Source: Manduca sexta (lineage: Eukaryota > Arthropoda > Insecta > Lepidoptera > Sphingidae). From it: 64,000 bases of DNA. The stretch covers positions 11,226,920-11,290,919 of the forward strand of contig NC_051129.1 in the NCBI RefSeq assembly GCF_014839805.1, in the 5' to 3' direction. How positions within the stretch are numbered: position 1 is the stretch's first letter; each line of letters begins with the position of its first letter. The notes beneath the pieces were generated by a model. The model worked only from the letters and a program-made list of their open reading frames with translations, was not told where the DNA came from and made no database searches. A program made the position numbers and the translations under genes. Below are positions 36,531-48,936 of this stretch, piece by piece.

Positions 36531-38012
36531 ATTTTGATTAATTAGTTTTATTTCGAGAAAAACATTGTTTAATGGTGGTTTTAGACAATTTTTTTAATAT
36601 TGAAGGATTAAAAGTTAAAAATTACAAATATATCTATTTGTGTGGTTAAAGATCTAGTAGCTGATTTCTTGATAATAAATAAAGAAACCAACGAGACGCC
36701 ATCTAATAAGTAGTTAGAATATCATATACCAGAACTTTGATCAGCGACATACCTAGGTTGTCATGGCGCCAGGTACAAAAAAATAAAACAGCCCTAGACC
36801 CAGTGTATGTAACACCCCGGACGCGAGTGGGGGGGGGGGGGACAAAAGATTATTAAACATCCCCGATTGAACTTTAAGACGCTTTTTTTTCTCAGAGTGG
36901 TGAGCAGAAACAAAGATGGTCAGAGTCCAGGGGTCCCAGTACATTGCACCGCTTAGCTTTACGTTAACTACAATTCTAATTAATACTGCACCATGTTTCA
37001 GTAGAAATTGCATAAAATATAAACAGTTAACAGACTGTTGTGGTCATTTCCTCATTTACTTAGATTTTGGCAAAGTTTCAAGATAGAAGTGCGAGTTAGA
37101 ATGATGGGAATGATAATACAAATGGTTTGAAACATTTTCCAATGCACGTGGTATGCAGTACATAAGCATTATTATTTAAAAGGGTTGTTTATTTTTTTAT
37201 GGCTAGTTCAATTAAAATAAAATATAGTTTAATTCTGTTATCCTTCCACCGGATTTTATTACAAGTATTTATAGTAAATTGTAAACAACCAAATAATAAA
37301 AGTTTTAATTAAATATAAACGAATATTCCACGTAATCACAATAGCGTCATTATTTTACACGATAATGTAATAATTATTAATTGCATAAAGAATCTATTGG
37401 CTAGAAAAGCTATTGTAAAATACGACAAATTGCTTTTAATTATGTATTAAATTACATTAAAATGATTAAAGTAGGAAATTGCACCGTAATTACAAATCTG
37501 CCTTAAATAAGATTTTTTTTTTAATTCTATAGCTCACACGTCGCGTTTCAATAAATATACAGCCAGAATAGCAATAGACTACTTTTTTTTCAAACGCAAT
37601 CACAACAATGAGTCAGAAACAAGTTTTTCGCGTCTGAATGCAGCGTGCGTTGACCTCTGACTAAATCGGTCAGTTTTGTGAATCTCGCGATGGATCAGTT
37701 TACAAGTTGCGCAGTGACCTCGTTTGGTAAGATGGGAAGTTAAATTCATTATTCCCACTGCTCGTGAACGGGGGACTTCGAGACTCCAGTATTAAAGGTA
37801 AAAGATAGGAATTGGGGTAGTCCCACCCTACCCTAGTTTCTATCTATATGTTTATAACTTGTTTGAATGAAATTTATCAATTTTGCAATAGCTGCTCTAT
37901 TGTAAGTAAACCTGTTTTGAAAAGAACCACACTAGTTTCATGTCCGTTGTTGTCTGGTGGAAACAGCTTCTGACCAATCTGACGGTAGAATATACAATAG
38001 GAAACTATATAA
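36531..38012. other. Intergenic, nothing recognised
   Basis: AT-rich with a 13-G run at 36829-36841. The stretch 37650-37735 has an initiator-like TCAGTT followed by a short frame and a donor-like site, too little to call a gene. Confidence 0.35.
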
Positions 38013-38899
38013 TCTATACTATTATATAAAGCTGAAGAGTTTGTTTGTTTGTTTGTTTGTTTGTTTGAACGCGCTAATCTCAGGAACTACCGGTCCAAAC
38101 TGAAAAATTCTTTTTGCGTTGGATAGCCCTTTGTTCGTGGAGTGCTATAGGCTATATATCATCACGCTATACCCAATAGGAGCGGAGCAGTAATGGCTAA
38201 TCTCAGGAACTACCGGGCCAAACTGAAAAATTATTTTTGCATTGGATAGCCCTTTGTTCGTGGAGTGCTATAGGCTATATATCATCACGCTATACCCAAT
38301 AGGAGCGGAGCAGTAATGGCTAATATCAGGAACTACCGATTCGAACTGAAAAATTATTTTTGTGTTGAATAGCCTTTTGTTTGTGGAGTGCTCTAAGTTA
38401 TATATCATCACTCTATGACTAATAGGAGCGGAGCAGTAATGGCTAATCTCAGGAACTACCGATTCGAACTGAAAAATTCTTTTTGTGTTGAATAGCCCTT
38501 TGTTTGTGGAGTGCTCTAAGTTATATATCATCACGCTATGACCAATAGGAGCGGAGCAGTAATGAAACATGTTGCAAAAACGGGGACAATTTATTAGTTA
38601 TGAGAGCTTCCGTTGCGTGCGTTGCGTAAACGGTTAAAGTTATGCAACAATGATGTATGACGGGGTTGTTCCTCTTAAAAAGTTCTAAAAAATATATTAT
38701 AAAACAAAGTCCCCCGCTGCATCTGTCTGCCTGAACGTGTTAAACTCAAAAACTACTCAACGTATTAAGAGGAAATTTGGTATGGAGACAGTTTGGGACC
38801 CTGGGAAGAACATAGGCTCCCGGGAAACTACTACTTTTATAACGGTAAACTTTAGCCTGAAAAACTTTATAACGCGAGCGGAGCCGCGGGCAAAACCTA
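38013..38899 (+). mobile_element. Helitron E with four 123-bp tandem monomers
   Basis: 5' TCTATACTATTATATAAAGC at 38013 with A before it. The 3' hairpin is present (GCGAGCGGAGCCGCGGGC), but the final CTAG is mutated to CTAT. GGAGCGG marks monomers at 38179, 38302, 38425 and 38548, an exact 123-bp period. Same family and strand as D. Confidence 0.87.
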
Positions 38900-38949
38900 T
38901 GAATAATAACTATACAATTTTAAGGGTTTAGTAAAATTAGATTAATATT

Positions 38950-39310
38950 TGTTTAAAAAAACCGGACAAGTGCGAGTTGGACTCGCTCACCGAAGTTTCT
39001 CTACTCTGGTTTTCAGATGTTCCGTTTACATGTGCTATAAGAAATAGCTTGTTAGCAAATTTCATTGTTCAAGATAAACACCCTATTAGTTTTGATTCCT
39101 TTGTAAAATTGTTATATGCGACATAAATGGTCATATCTTTTGATAGAGTCGATTTACTTCATTTTTTCACAGCGGGAAAAGACTGTATAGTATTCAACTT
39201 GCTACCTCTATGCGCTTCTGAAAAAAGGTTCTTGACAGACAGACGGACGAACAAATGGACAGCAAAGTGATCCTGTAAGGGTTTCTTTTGAGGCACAGTA
39301 CCCTAAAAAT
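38950..39310. repeat. Common interspersed repeat, class unknown
   Basis: Starts AACCGGACAAGTGCGAGTTG and ends near GACAGACAGACGGACGAAC, CAAAGTGATCCTGTAAGGGT and TTTTGAGGCACAGTACCCTA. These words recur in many lepidopteran genomes. No ORF. Confidence 0.65.
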
Positions 39311-39714
39311 GCTGGCTTATACTGAGCCTCAAGGATATTCGCGTATAGACGTCACATAGGGTTCTTTCATGCGCAGGGATGCTGAAAGGATTCGAATTGC
39401 CTTCCTTATATACTGAGGGGGCTTAAAAATCCGGATTAATCACTAGTATATAATAGCTATAGCTTAGTATATAGTAAGTATATCTTTTCGATCTAGTTTT
39501 GTACTTTATTTTTACGTAATTGAAAACACCTTTCTAACTTGGCTAGACAGAGTAATGGAATTGCTTTGCAGTTTCAAGACATTTATTACTTTATGGTAGT
39601 TCCAGTTAAAAAAATTAAAGTGCGTAGTACGAGGTAAGAGTGTTTCTTTATTGTTCATTAAATATTTTTTAAATGTAAGAGTATCCCTTTATTAATACGT
39701 GCAAGGTAGTGACT

Positions 39715-39832
39715 CCAATGCACCTGATGGTAAATGTTGTGCGGTCCAATAGAATGTCGACTGACGAGAGATGATTAGCCCTCGGCAGTCGTTATAATTA
39801 TGCCGGCCTCTTGCAACCATATATACACAGGC
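39715..39832. repeat. Retroelement fragment, family also at 42650-42775
   Basis: Shares TGCACCTGATGGTAA, AGAATGTCGACTGAC and ATTATGCCGGCC with 42650-42775. Probably a LINE end fragment. Confidence 0.6.
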
Positions 39833-42649
39833 TAATCCCGAAACGCGAAACGCTTACGTGGGCCATTATTTTTAGTTAATATATGCAATTTCCAGAATCA
39901 CTGAAATTAAATTTATCATTTTGAAATTTTTAATTGATCATAGAATGGACTCAGCAAATGCTACGTTAGAAAACGCGCAGTCATTCATTCTAGAAATCAC
40001 ATAATGACGCTTGCATCGCGCAATCATCGCTCTCTATAAATAAACAGAGTTTATGAGGCTTTCTAATATTTGACCCGTTCTACTAGGCATTTACATGGAT
40101 GTATAACGAGCAAGCGCAGTAATTAACCACGAAGGGTTCTTGCCAGAGAATTAGCCGCCATTTCGATGCAACAATCAGCCATTTTGCCTTTAGTCCAAGT
40201 CGTTGTGTGATTCTATAATTATTGGTTTCGTCCTATCGACTTTCATGAATGTTGCGATGCAATATTTAAAAAAAATAACAAAACAACGAAAATATAAAAC
40301 TACTCATAAAAGACGATAAATTCGAGGGTATAAACGACATTTAAAAACAAAACGCAAAGATCAGTGTAAACAGAAATAAGTTACGAATGACATTTCCTCC
40401 GAGATGACAGGAATGCGATTAGAAAATATTTTGGTCCTTCCTGTAGCATGTTTTGGGCTTTTAAGTCATCACTTCAAAGTCGCGAGGGGACAGAGGAATA
40501 GTATACTTTATTTGGTAGTTTGAGGACGCTCGAGCGTCGGATTAGCGTTCCGTTTTACGTTACAAATGCTTTTGTTTACCAAAAGCTATGAATTAATGGT
40601 TTATAATTATGGAAGGAATTTAAATTCGAGGCTACTTTAAATTTAAAAAGAAAATATAAATTATCGTTGTGTTTACATTTTATAGAGATTTATCTTAAGA
40701 TTACAATTCACAAACTAACGTCATAAGCATGTGGCGTACTCTGAATAGACATGACCCAAGATTATGACGATTTCGGACTCACCACACCACCATTGGATCA
40801 GACTGGTGGGCAATACCCTTAATAATGACTGTGAGAATTTACATTGGCACATTTGGTTTAGGACAAAAACATTATTCTCCTTGATTTCTAATCTAGGCAG
40901 TAAAGAGGTTCTCGATTATTATTTTCATATTTGATTTCTGTTATAGTACCTACTAAGACGTAAGCGTTGTTAACAATGATAATGCATAATTATATTGATG
41001 ATTCTGGAAACAGATAACGAGATAACGTAACAAGTTCAGTGGGGCAAGAGATATACTAATTTCTCGGTCTATATCAACCATATCAATTACATGATGCACA
41101 CATGCCCGCAAGATATCAACAAAACAAAAAGAACTTAACAGCAATTCTAAATTTAATTTAAAAACGTTTTCTTCTTTTAAATATTTATTTTATGCCATAT
41201 ATATTTTGTTTTTCGAATCGAGACTTCACTATATGGAAAAAGAAAAAAGTTTATTCCATTTTTGAAAAATTTCCAACACGGAACATGAAACCAACAGTAA
41301 TTTATTGAAATGTGTCAAGCAAACAGATTGCCTATTCCTCGCCGAGTAAGCACTTTGGGGTAGAGCTTCATCACGATTCAGCCTGACCTAGATACGGGGA
41401 AAATGAAATTTATTTTTATTTTATTTAAAACCTCACATTCATACCCTTGAAGGGGTAAAATATTGGACAAAATATTTGTAAATTCATTTTGTATAAATCC
41501 TATTGAAATAAATGAATATAGTGATATTTGATTTGGTTTCCGTTTGCACATTCAGAGGTATTTTAGAAATAAATCAATTCTCAAAATATATTTTTTTATG
41601 CTCTTTAGTATCAAGGTAATATTAAGGTTTAAAATGGGTTGTTAAAATTTTCTCACTCTTCGCTTCATAAGAACCATCCGGCTTCTATTCTACAAGGAGT
41701 CGTCAGTATCTCCCTCCTGAGAGTCCCTTGTTAAAGGCACTAACGTTGAAAAACTACACCTTAAGTTTGCCAAGACCTTGGAAAAACCTATCGCAATATT
41801 ACTGCCAATTCAATCCTTGTATAATATTCAATTTGTGTACAACCTGATTACCTACACTGTTAGATGTTTTACAACTTATTTGTTTTGCTTCTAGACAACG
41901 TATGATATATATATGCCTATAAACTTTGCTTAGTATTGTATGAGTAAGTTAATATTAATTTGCGGCTATCGAAGCGAGTAAACTACGCAAATACGAAACA
42001 CAAGCATCATTCATTTGAAAAGAGAAACCCAATTAATAAAGAATTGGCATAAATTTGCAATTCAGGAGCAAATATTTATTTTGAGATAAAAAGAAAAATA
42101 ATTTAAATTTATATTTAGTACAATTTAAAATTTACCCACTATTTCTTTACAAATCATAATTACGAAGCCAACACTGCATCTTATAAAGTATGAATGTTAA
42201 AAGTTTAAAATTCAGCGGGTTCTTAACGAAGTAAATATACTCTGCTAAAGATTTTACCAAAATCCGCCACTAAGGAGGTGAAATATACTTTATACTAAAT
42301 ATACTTTTTATTCAGCCTGGAAATTCAAGCAGGCAGCGCCGCAAACTATAGAAACAATGAAATTAATTTCAAGTTTCAATGTGTGCACATGGAAAAGTGA
42401 TTAACTCCTGAACTTTCGTGAGAGTTTCATTATATTAAGATGTTCTTTATATATAGCAATAGTTTCTACTATTATCGTTATACAGAATCCTAATAATCCA
42501 ATACCTAGATAATATACTACTTTATTTTAAATACTAATGCGTCGCTAGAGATATCTTTTTCGAAGTGTTAACTTGTATTATCACTATCTCACAGAAGACC
42601 GACGCCCGAGGAACGCGGCGTAGTCCGTTTTTGTTTCTATAAGGGCACG
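39833..42649. other. Long AT-rich stretch, no gene recognised
   Basis: No exon with recognisable protein motifs on either strand. A TATAAATA near 40035 has no gene behind it. Later exons of the minus-strand F-box gene could fall here if short, but I cannot identify them. Confidence 0.4.
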
Positions 42650-42775
42650 ACAAATGACGACGACGAACCCTATTGCACCTGATAGTAAGCCAGATAGAAT
42701 ATCGACTGACATAGAGATGACATAGAGGTCATCCTTCACCAGTCGACGCAATTATGCCGGCCACAATAAAACCGG
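42650..42775. repeat. Retroelement fragment, family also at 39715-39832
   Basis: TTGCACCTGATAGTAAGC, AGAATATCGACTGAC and AATTATGCCGGCC correspond to the earlier copy; both stop just after GCCGGCC. Confidence 0.6.
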
Positions 42776-42778
42776 ATA

Positions 42779-43105
42779 TAATAATAATAATAATCCGTCC
42801 TGTATTATATACTTGCCCACTGCTGAGCACGGGCCTCCTCTACTACTGAGAAGGATTAGGCTTTAGTCCACCACGCTGGCCTAGTGTGGTTTGGTAGACT
42901 TCACACACCTTTCGAAATTTCTATAGAGAACTTCTCAGATGTGCAGGTTTCCTCACGATGTTTTCCTTCACCGTTAAAGCGAACGATAAATTCACAAAGA
43001 ATACACACATGATTTTAGAAAAGTCAGAGGTGTGTGCCCTTGGGATTTGAACCTGCGGACATTCGTCTTGGCAGTCCGTTCCACACCCAACTAAGCTATC
43101 GCCGC
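42779..43105 (-). mobile_element. Full-length tRNA-derived SINE
   Basis: On the - strand it starts GCGGCGATAGCTTAGTTGGG. It has an A box (TAGCTTAGTTGGG, 43098-43086) and a B box (GGTTCAAATCC, 43053-43043), the internal RNA polymerase III promoter. A body of about 220 bp follows, and the tail is a short (ATT)n run at 42779-42793. A truncated sister is in FAR-2 intron 4. Confidence 0.9.
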
Positions 43106-43139
43106 ATTAAAAACGGATATACTGATCTTTTATTCCATA

Positions 43140-43775
43140 TAATTGTTCTACCATCAGTAGTTTTGTCCTAATCGTTGATGTCTCATCTTCCAGAGGCCGT
43201 CCTGAGCCGAGGTCAGTAGTGGGTTGCCCTCAACATGGTCGCTTAACTTTCAAGGGTTGCGAGTGTAGGCGCTCGCCCAAAGGTCTGTAAAGGTGTGTAT
43301 AAACCGACCTTTGTCAGGCTTACGAACATAACTGGTTAGAAATCCTCGCCGAGGGAATTCTTGTGCGCTCGGTCTTCACACCGAATGCACGCCCATGTAC
43401 GGGGGAACATTATGCCGCGATTCTAGGCACATAGTGTAATGTGTATACCTCTTGGTTGCCAAATACACATTGAGGCCTATAAGGGTTCGCGAACATCTCC
43501 CATCCCTCTCCCTTTCAACCATCGTAACAAACTCCTACTCCTTCCTCTTCTTTTCCTTCCCTCTATCCCCCCCTACTTCCTCCCGGGCCCCGCGACAGAA
43601 TAGCTGCGGGTTGCCAGCGTACCGTCCGCTGGCATCCTCAGTGATAGCGATAGGGCGCACCAAATCTTCATTGGGACTGCCGTGGTTGCTAAGCCGGGGG
43701 ATCGCTTGTACACCGATAGCAGGGTACCCCAGGTGATAACCGCGGCAGTTCAAAGAAAAACTGGTTAGAAATAAA
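43140..43775. repeat. Retroelement-like repeat, family also at 59940-60265
   Basis: The part 43350-43775 matches 59940-60265 in order: ATTCTTGTGCGCTCGGTCTT, CACACCGA, GGCACA.AGT, AATGTGTATAC, GAGGCC/GCGGCC and CTAAGCC.GGGGAT. Pyrimidine-rich middle (43495-43580). The overlapping open frames in this stretch are by-products of its composition. Likely a LINE untranslated region. Confidence 0.65.
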
Positions 43776-44249
43776 GTAGCTTTGTTGCTGCATGGTAAGT
43801 GAAATGATTGAAAGGATTGCAAACTGTTTCACTTCGCACTTTATTTTACGTGACCACAGGCGGTTTAATTGCAGGAAAAAACTCAATTTACTCTTTCCTT
43901 ACACATGTAAATTACTCAGCACAATACACTTACAGGTTCGTAGGTACCTATTACCTATTTTGGATTTTCCTTTCATACACATCGAAGACAAAAGTTTCCA
44001 TCGTGGGTGTCAACTACGAGTGACTTGGAGTTTGTTCACACGACCTTTTCAAACAAGCTGACGACGCGCTTCATACGCAGCTACAACGCGCAGTTAACGC
44101 GATGTATAAATAAAATTAAAAAAATAAAATACTTTATTTATCACGTAGGCGAACAAAGTTGCACTTATGATACGTCAAAACAAAGAATAAGAATAATTAT
44201 TATTTCTAAACAACTATTAAAATCACTTATATAACTATGGAGATTTTAA

Positions 44250-46190
44250 ATTAGGGATAAAGTTTATACAAAAGACTAGGTACAAAAGTACGAAGTAACC
44301 AGCTCGGGCTGGCAAGTAGGGGGACATAGAAGGGTAACGCGTCGCGATCCTCACCGGTGAGGACATGAGCCCTAGCCTAGCTAACCTACCAGCCTTTCAC
44401 TAGCTACCTAATTGATGACTACCCGAAGAAGAAAGGCAGAAAGAAACTCCGGGCTTTCTTTTTTGTCATCAATTGTTCAGTACATCTTTTGTTTTTTTTC
44501 CAAGTCTTTCTTGTACATAGTCACAATAGTTATATAAGCTAATGCACGCACATCACCGTTAACATGGGATAAGATGAAATCCAATCGACTAAACCTGGAG
44601 CGGCATAAAATAAAATTAGCGATAGCAAATAAAAGAGAACATAGATTCATACTTAAATAACGGCGTACAGCGTGCATTCGCCTACATTTACAATCATAGT
44701 TTTCAATCATGAGAAAAGAAAAAAAAATAGTGATATTGAACAGGCAAACACAACATGATCGGGTGGTCGTCTTTCAAAAATTACATTTCATTAAGATATG
44801 ATATGATTATGTCAAATTAGAACTATAGAAATGTCATTATTACAAAAAAAAAAGCATGTGAGACATGTAACAAAGACATTTTAGGCAGTTAATTAATTAC
44901 TAATGTGTGCTAACATGGTGGGTCATTGTGTGCAGGACAAACTTTCCAAACCGTCTTATCATTAAGGTAATCAGATACAGTATAGTATCCTTTACACATT
45001 AATTCACGCTTAACATAACACTTGAATTTTTGTTCGGTCAAATTGGTAATTTCGAAGGGAAGTTTATTATAGAACTTAATGCTATTAACTAAGAAAGATT
45101 TATTGGTTTTACAGAGCCTATGATTAGGGACAACCAATTTATTTTTATTTCTGGTATTTAGACTATGCAAGTCACTGTTTTTAATAAAAGTACTAAGGTT
45201 TTTACGTACGTACATTATATTCTGAAAAATATATTCGGCCGGCAAAGTCAGTATATTCACCTCCTTAAACATTTGCCTAAGGGAATCATGAGAGCGAAGG
45301 TTGTAAATAGCTCTAATCGCTCGTTTCTGCAAGATAAAAATGGTCTGCAGATCTGCAGAAGAGCCCCACAGAAGAATACAATAGGACATAATGCTGTGGA
45401 AGTATGCAAAATACACTAGCCTTGCCGTAGCCACGTCAGTTAATTGTCTAATCTTTCTAATAGCAAACACGGCAGAGCTCAGTTTACTAGAATTTTTTTG
45501 GAATATGGGGGCCCCATTGCAATTTACTATCGATTGAAACCCCGAGGAAGACCGTTGAGGGAACTAATTCTAATTTATCCCCATCTAAATCAATATTTAG
45601 TTCCTTTTTTTATTCAGTAACGAAAATCTGACACATTTCGTTTTTGCGGCATTTAAAAGTAAATTATTAGAAGAGAACCAGTCAGAAATCAAACTAAGTA
45701 CTTTATGTGGCTCACCGAGATTCTCATCCCTTCTATTTAACTTAAAAATAATCGAAGTGTCGTCAGCGAACAATACTACATCTGCCATATTATCAACCAT
45801 GTAAGGCAGGTCATTTATGTAAACTAAGAATAGGAATGGACCCAATATGGAACCCTGGGGAACCCCAATTCTAACTGCGGACCCGGCAGAGGAGACGTTG
45901 TCGATAAATACTTTTGATTTCGACCTGATAAATATGAAGATATTAGTTTAAGTCCAATTCCTCTAATACCATAATAATGAAGCTTTAAAATGAGGGTTTT
46001 GTGATCGACGCAATCGAATGCCTTGGAAAGATCACAAAAGACCCCCAGTGCATCCTGGGATCCCTCCCAAGCATCTAACACAGCTTTGACTAAAGCACGT
46101 CCAGCATCTTGCGTGGATCTGCCTGTGATGTACTTATGAACTGTGTGGCTTGACATAAATTTGTGTGTCGAAAACGCGCTCACAGCGCGC
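44250..46190 (-). mobile_element. 5'-truncated, decayed Jockey/CR1-type LINE
   Basis: Three minus-strand open pieces read in order 46183-45824, 45845-45597 and 45470-44910. The first has CDLSKAFDCVDHKTL and YYGIRG of the reverse-transcriptase palm. The second has FADDTS, the RT catalytic box, and INDLP. The third is the usual region after RT (LQKRAIRAIYNLRS). They are in different frames, so at least two frameshifts or stops separate them. The endonuclease and 5' region are missing above about 46190. The part 44910-44250 looks like its 3' untranslated region. It cannot be active. Confidence 0.88.
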
Positions 46191-47701
46191 GTACCAAAAC
46201 CGCGTCATCAGCAGTTAGTAAACGCCGTTAGCATAGATTTTTTGATATCACCCCATTCTGTTCCGGGATTAAGAAGTGGTTAGATATTTGAAGGCAATGG
46301 TTCAATTTGTTAAACAGCATCTATAAATAAACATAAATTTGAGAGAATTTTTCCATTCCAAAACAATACTAGATACCTCAGTCTTTAACTATGGTTGGGG
46401 GACCCGTTCTGTCTATGGTGAAATTCGTCTTTGCAATTACGAGATTTCTAATCGAAGGACAGCTTTGATAGTTGTTTAGGTAAATAGGGATTTTTTTGAC
46501 TCTTAAGTAAACGCCTGTTATTGGAAAAAGACGGATTCCCTCCGTTGACGAAATAGGGCTCCACGTACGTATGTAGGTATACACTAAGCACGATGAAACG
46601 GAAATAAACAGTAGATATTTAAAGATCTGACTACAGTTACGGGCAAAGAATGTTGTCCCGGGAAATATTTATTTTACAGGGTGACAGTTGTAAAGTTCAA
46701 CGAACTTTTAAGTCTCATTTGTAAAGATAAAAATAGAAAGAAACAAACTGAACACCATCTTGGAGTCTTACTTTTCTTTTAAAAGAGAACAATACGCACT
46801 TTTTCCTCCAAACAGAATAAAAGGACTAGGATGTGTTTAATAAACATCCTCGTATTTATGTTGTTTTTTTTTTTAATATTTTCATCCGACTCCAAAGAAG
46901 GTTTATATTCTTAGTGTTGGTGATAATTTATTTCCTCGTGGTCCGAATAAATTATTAATTTTAGCATCGATTTCGTGTAGGAGTGGCCCCATTTTAATTT
47001 CATTGGTATACTTAAGCTTTGTACTTTTAGCTGCAGATTTGATCTGCCCAAAATAAAATAGGACTTTGATGCATCTTTGATGGGTTCAATAACACCTTTA
47101 AGAAATTACCATATTAAAACAAAAAACACGCCAAAACCTACAACCCTTTTTTTTTACTTTACATGCAGTTTTATTATAAAATATTAAAACACAAGCAATG
47201 TGATCTTTCGAATTCATGTTAGTATGATTGTATACGCATTTAAATATTACTTGGAGTAAAAAAATGTTTTATGTTACACTCAATATAAGTCAACAACGTT
47301 CGATAAAAATATGAACTATTGTGAGTTGCTAGTGATTTGCTGTTTTTTAAGATGCTAGCTAATTCATTTTCTTACTTGAATATATTTTACGTTTGGTTTT
47401 TTTATGGATTGGATTTAATACAAAGAATTGTGCCAAAGGGATCAAGTCCCCATATTTTCCCTATCTTTACATAATAATGAAAATTCATTATATACCATAC
47501 GCAACAAAAGTACCAACCACTAAAAGATTAACTTTCATGCATCAACATAACACAAGCACGCAACATTTCCACGTCGTTGACTCGGCGACGAGTGGCGACA
47601 GGGCGACCGCGAAGGACTTACACACACATGCACGCGGAAAATCAATAACATTGTAACAACAGTAACAGCTGATCATAGCGCATAACATAACAACAACTCA
47701 C
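46191..47701. other. Probable intron of the F-box gene, nothing recognised
   Basis: Downstream of F-box exon 2 on the minus strand. No further exon could be recognised; the next one must complete the codon TG-N. No repeat with clear ends is seen. Confidence 0.4.
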
Positions 47702-48020
47702 CAAGACTTCTGCGTGCTCTCCTCACTGTTATTAAAGTTAGTTATAGCGGGGTATCTGCAATACAAAACACAAAAAACTATATCAACACACACAAAAATC
47801 ATTCCAAACAAGCTGGCTTAGGTCCGATGAGTGTTAGTAAGAAAATTAACGTAGGAAATGGTCCGTGGCGTTAGACGACGCGAACAAAGGATCGCGGTTT
47901 ATTTTGCAACACTACTCACCGTTGCGCCGTACACTCTAAAACTTTTTTCTTTTCCCATCCCTCTTGAGTTTTCACCCATTCTTCGCCAGGAGAACGCCAG
48001 TCTTTTGAAATAAAAGGCAT
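47702..48020 (-). CDS. FBXO25: F-box only protein 25/32 homologue, first two coding exons
   Basis: The exons are 48020-47920 and 47755-47702, joined in frame by a GT-AG intron (ACG|GTGAGT ... TTGCAG). The N-terminus MPFISKDWRSPGEEWVKT matches the conserved start of FBXO25 and FBXO32 (atrogin-1), substrate receptors of SCF ubiquitin ligases. The match is to the family's first residues (MPF..DWRSPG..W.KT..GW) and is distinctive. Exon 2 ends with a good donor (TTG|GTGAGT), so the gene continues to lower coordinates; the F-box itself is not in these exons and I did not find the rest. The gene points away from COA3 and shares its upstream region. Only 51 codons are seen. Confidence 0.85.
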
Positions 48021-48672
48021 GTTTTTAATTACAAAACACAACAAAGTTACGCGTAAAGTGCGTGAACCAACCAACGCACGAGCGAACGGTGGCAACGCGA
48101 GATGAAGTTTGACGTCCTCGGCAAGCAGCTGCGCTGTTGCGAGCTAGAACGTTGCAATACTTGCAAAGGTGACAGACAAGGAAGTCTTGTTTAGAAAGGA
48201 TCGGCTGCGCGCATGGCATTTGTTTTGTTGTTCAACAAATGTCATAAACAGCTGTTTCGTTTATTCTGTTTGCAGCATCGCGCAAACTTAGATGAAGAAT
48301 TTTTACCAAATCTTTGTATCTATAATTTTATATTATGTCAAACTAACACAATATAATGTATCAAAATGATTATATACCATGCATAATAAAAATATTTTAT
48401 GTAAATTCCTGTTTTTGTAATGAAACTATTTTAAAACGTCAAATTACAGTAAAAAAATATCAGAATTACAAATACTTTTATGCAAATAATGATGCTTTTC
48501 TTATTTGGAACGTTACGGCATTTCTCTATGGCTTTCAATTATTTTCATTTAATTTTCGCTATTCTGTGGTTGCAATGTCATTTAAAATTATCATTCGTTC
48601 AATACCTGAGACTGCTTCAGTGACAGCGAGAATTTTAGGTTAGATTGGCGAAAAAAAAGTTGTATTTTCGTA
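48021..48672. promoter_or_regulatory. Shared head-to-head promoter region of the F-box gene and COA3-TFB1M
   Basis: 652 bp separate two divergent start codons. The first 230 bp next to the F-box gene are clearly GC-richer than the surroundings (for example GCAAGCAGCTGCGCTGTTGC) and there is no TATA box at an expected place, as in housekeeping bidirectional promoters. Both 5' untranslated regions lie here. No transcription start can be fixed from sequence. Confidence 0.55.
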
Positions 48673-48936
48673 ATGGGTGACTCCGATTACAAGCCGAAGA
48701 TTAGCGGCACTAAGCAAGATCCAGTCTTGAAAGAGGCAGAACTAGCTTACATGAGAATAATTGAACAAAAAAATCGTGAGCGAGTTCAAAAACTGCAAAC
48801 AATTGCCAGGAAAAATCGCATCACTGGTTTTACTATTGCCGGAGGAGTCTTTGGTGTTTACTTATATTCCATCTTCGCAGTAAAGCAGGAGACATTCCTT
48901 GACGATTTTGACGAACCAGTAAAAGTACAGCAATAA
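48673..48936 (+). CDS. COA3: Cytochrome c oxidase assembly factor 3 (CCDC56)
   Basis: A small mitochondrial inner-membrane protein that stabilises COX1 during complex IV assembly. It is 87 residues in one exon. The N-terminal half is charged and helical (residues 18-49, coiled-coil type), followed by one membrane segment at about 50-70 (ITGFTIAGGVFGVYLYSIF) and a short acidic tail. This is the usual length and plan of insect COA3. Its TAA stop (48934-48936) shares the final A with the ATG of TFB1M. In Drosophila the two homologues (CCDC56 and mtTFB1) are made from one bicistronic mRNA, and the same arrangement is evident here. Only the COA3 start is near the promoter, so TFB1M must be translated by reinitiation or leaky scanning. 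Confidence 0.93.
   Translation: MGDSDYKPKISGTKQDPVLKEAELAYMRIIEQKNRERVQKLQTIARKNRITGFTIAGGVFGVYLYSIFAVKQETFLDDFDEPVKVQQ

Noticed and set aside
37660..37735. Initiator-like TCAGTT, short ATG frame and donor-like site
   Set aside because: Could be a first exon, but no following exon or promoter support was found.
38268..38570. Minus-strand 100-codon frame with a 41-residue repeat
   Set aside because: The Helitron monomer is 123 bp, a multiple of three, so one frame stays open across monomers in element E. It is not preserved in B or D.
40030..40045. TATAAATA box
   Set aside because: AT-rich context and no gene downstream.
43452..44234. Cluster of overlapping frames on both strands
   Set aside because: They lie in a pyrimidine-rich retroelement repeat and its flank, with no motif or splice sites that make a gene.
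48356..48643. 95-codon frame just before COA3
   Set aside because: AT-rich low-complexity peptide in the bidirectional promoter and 5' leader region; no family recognised and it ends before COA3.
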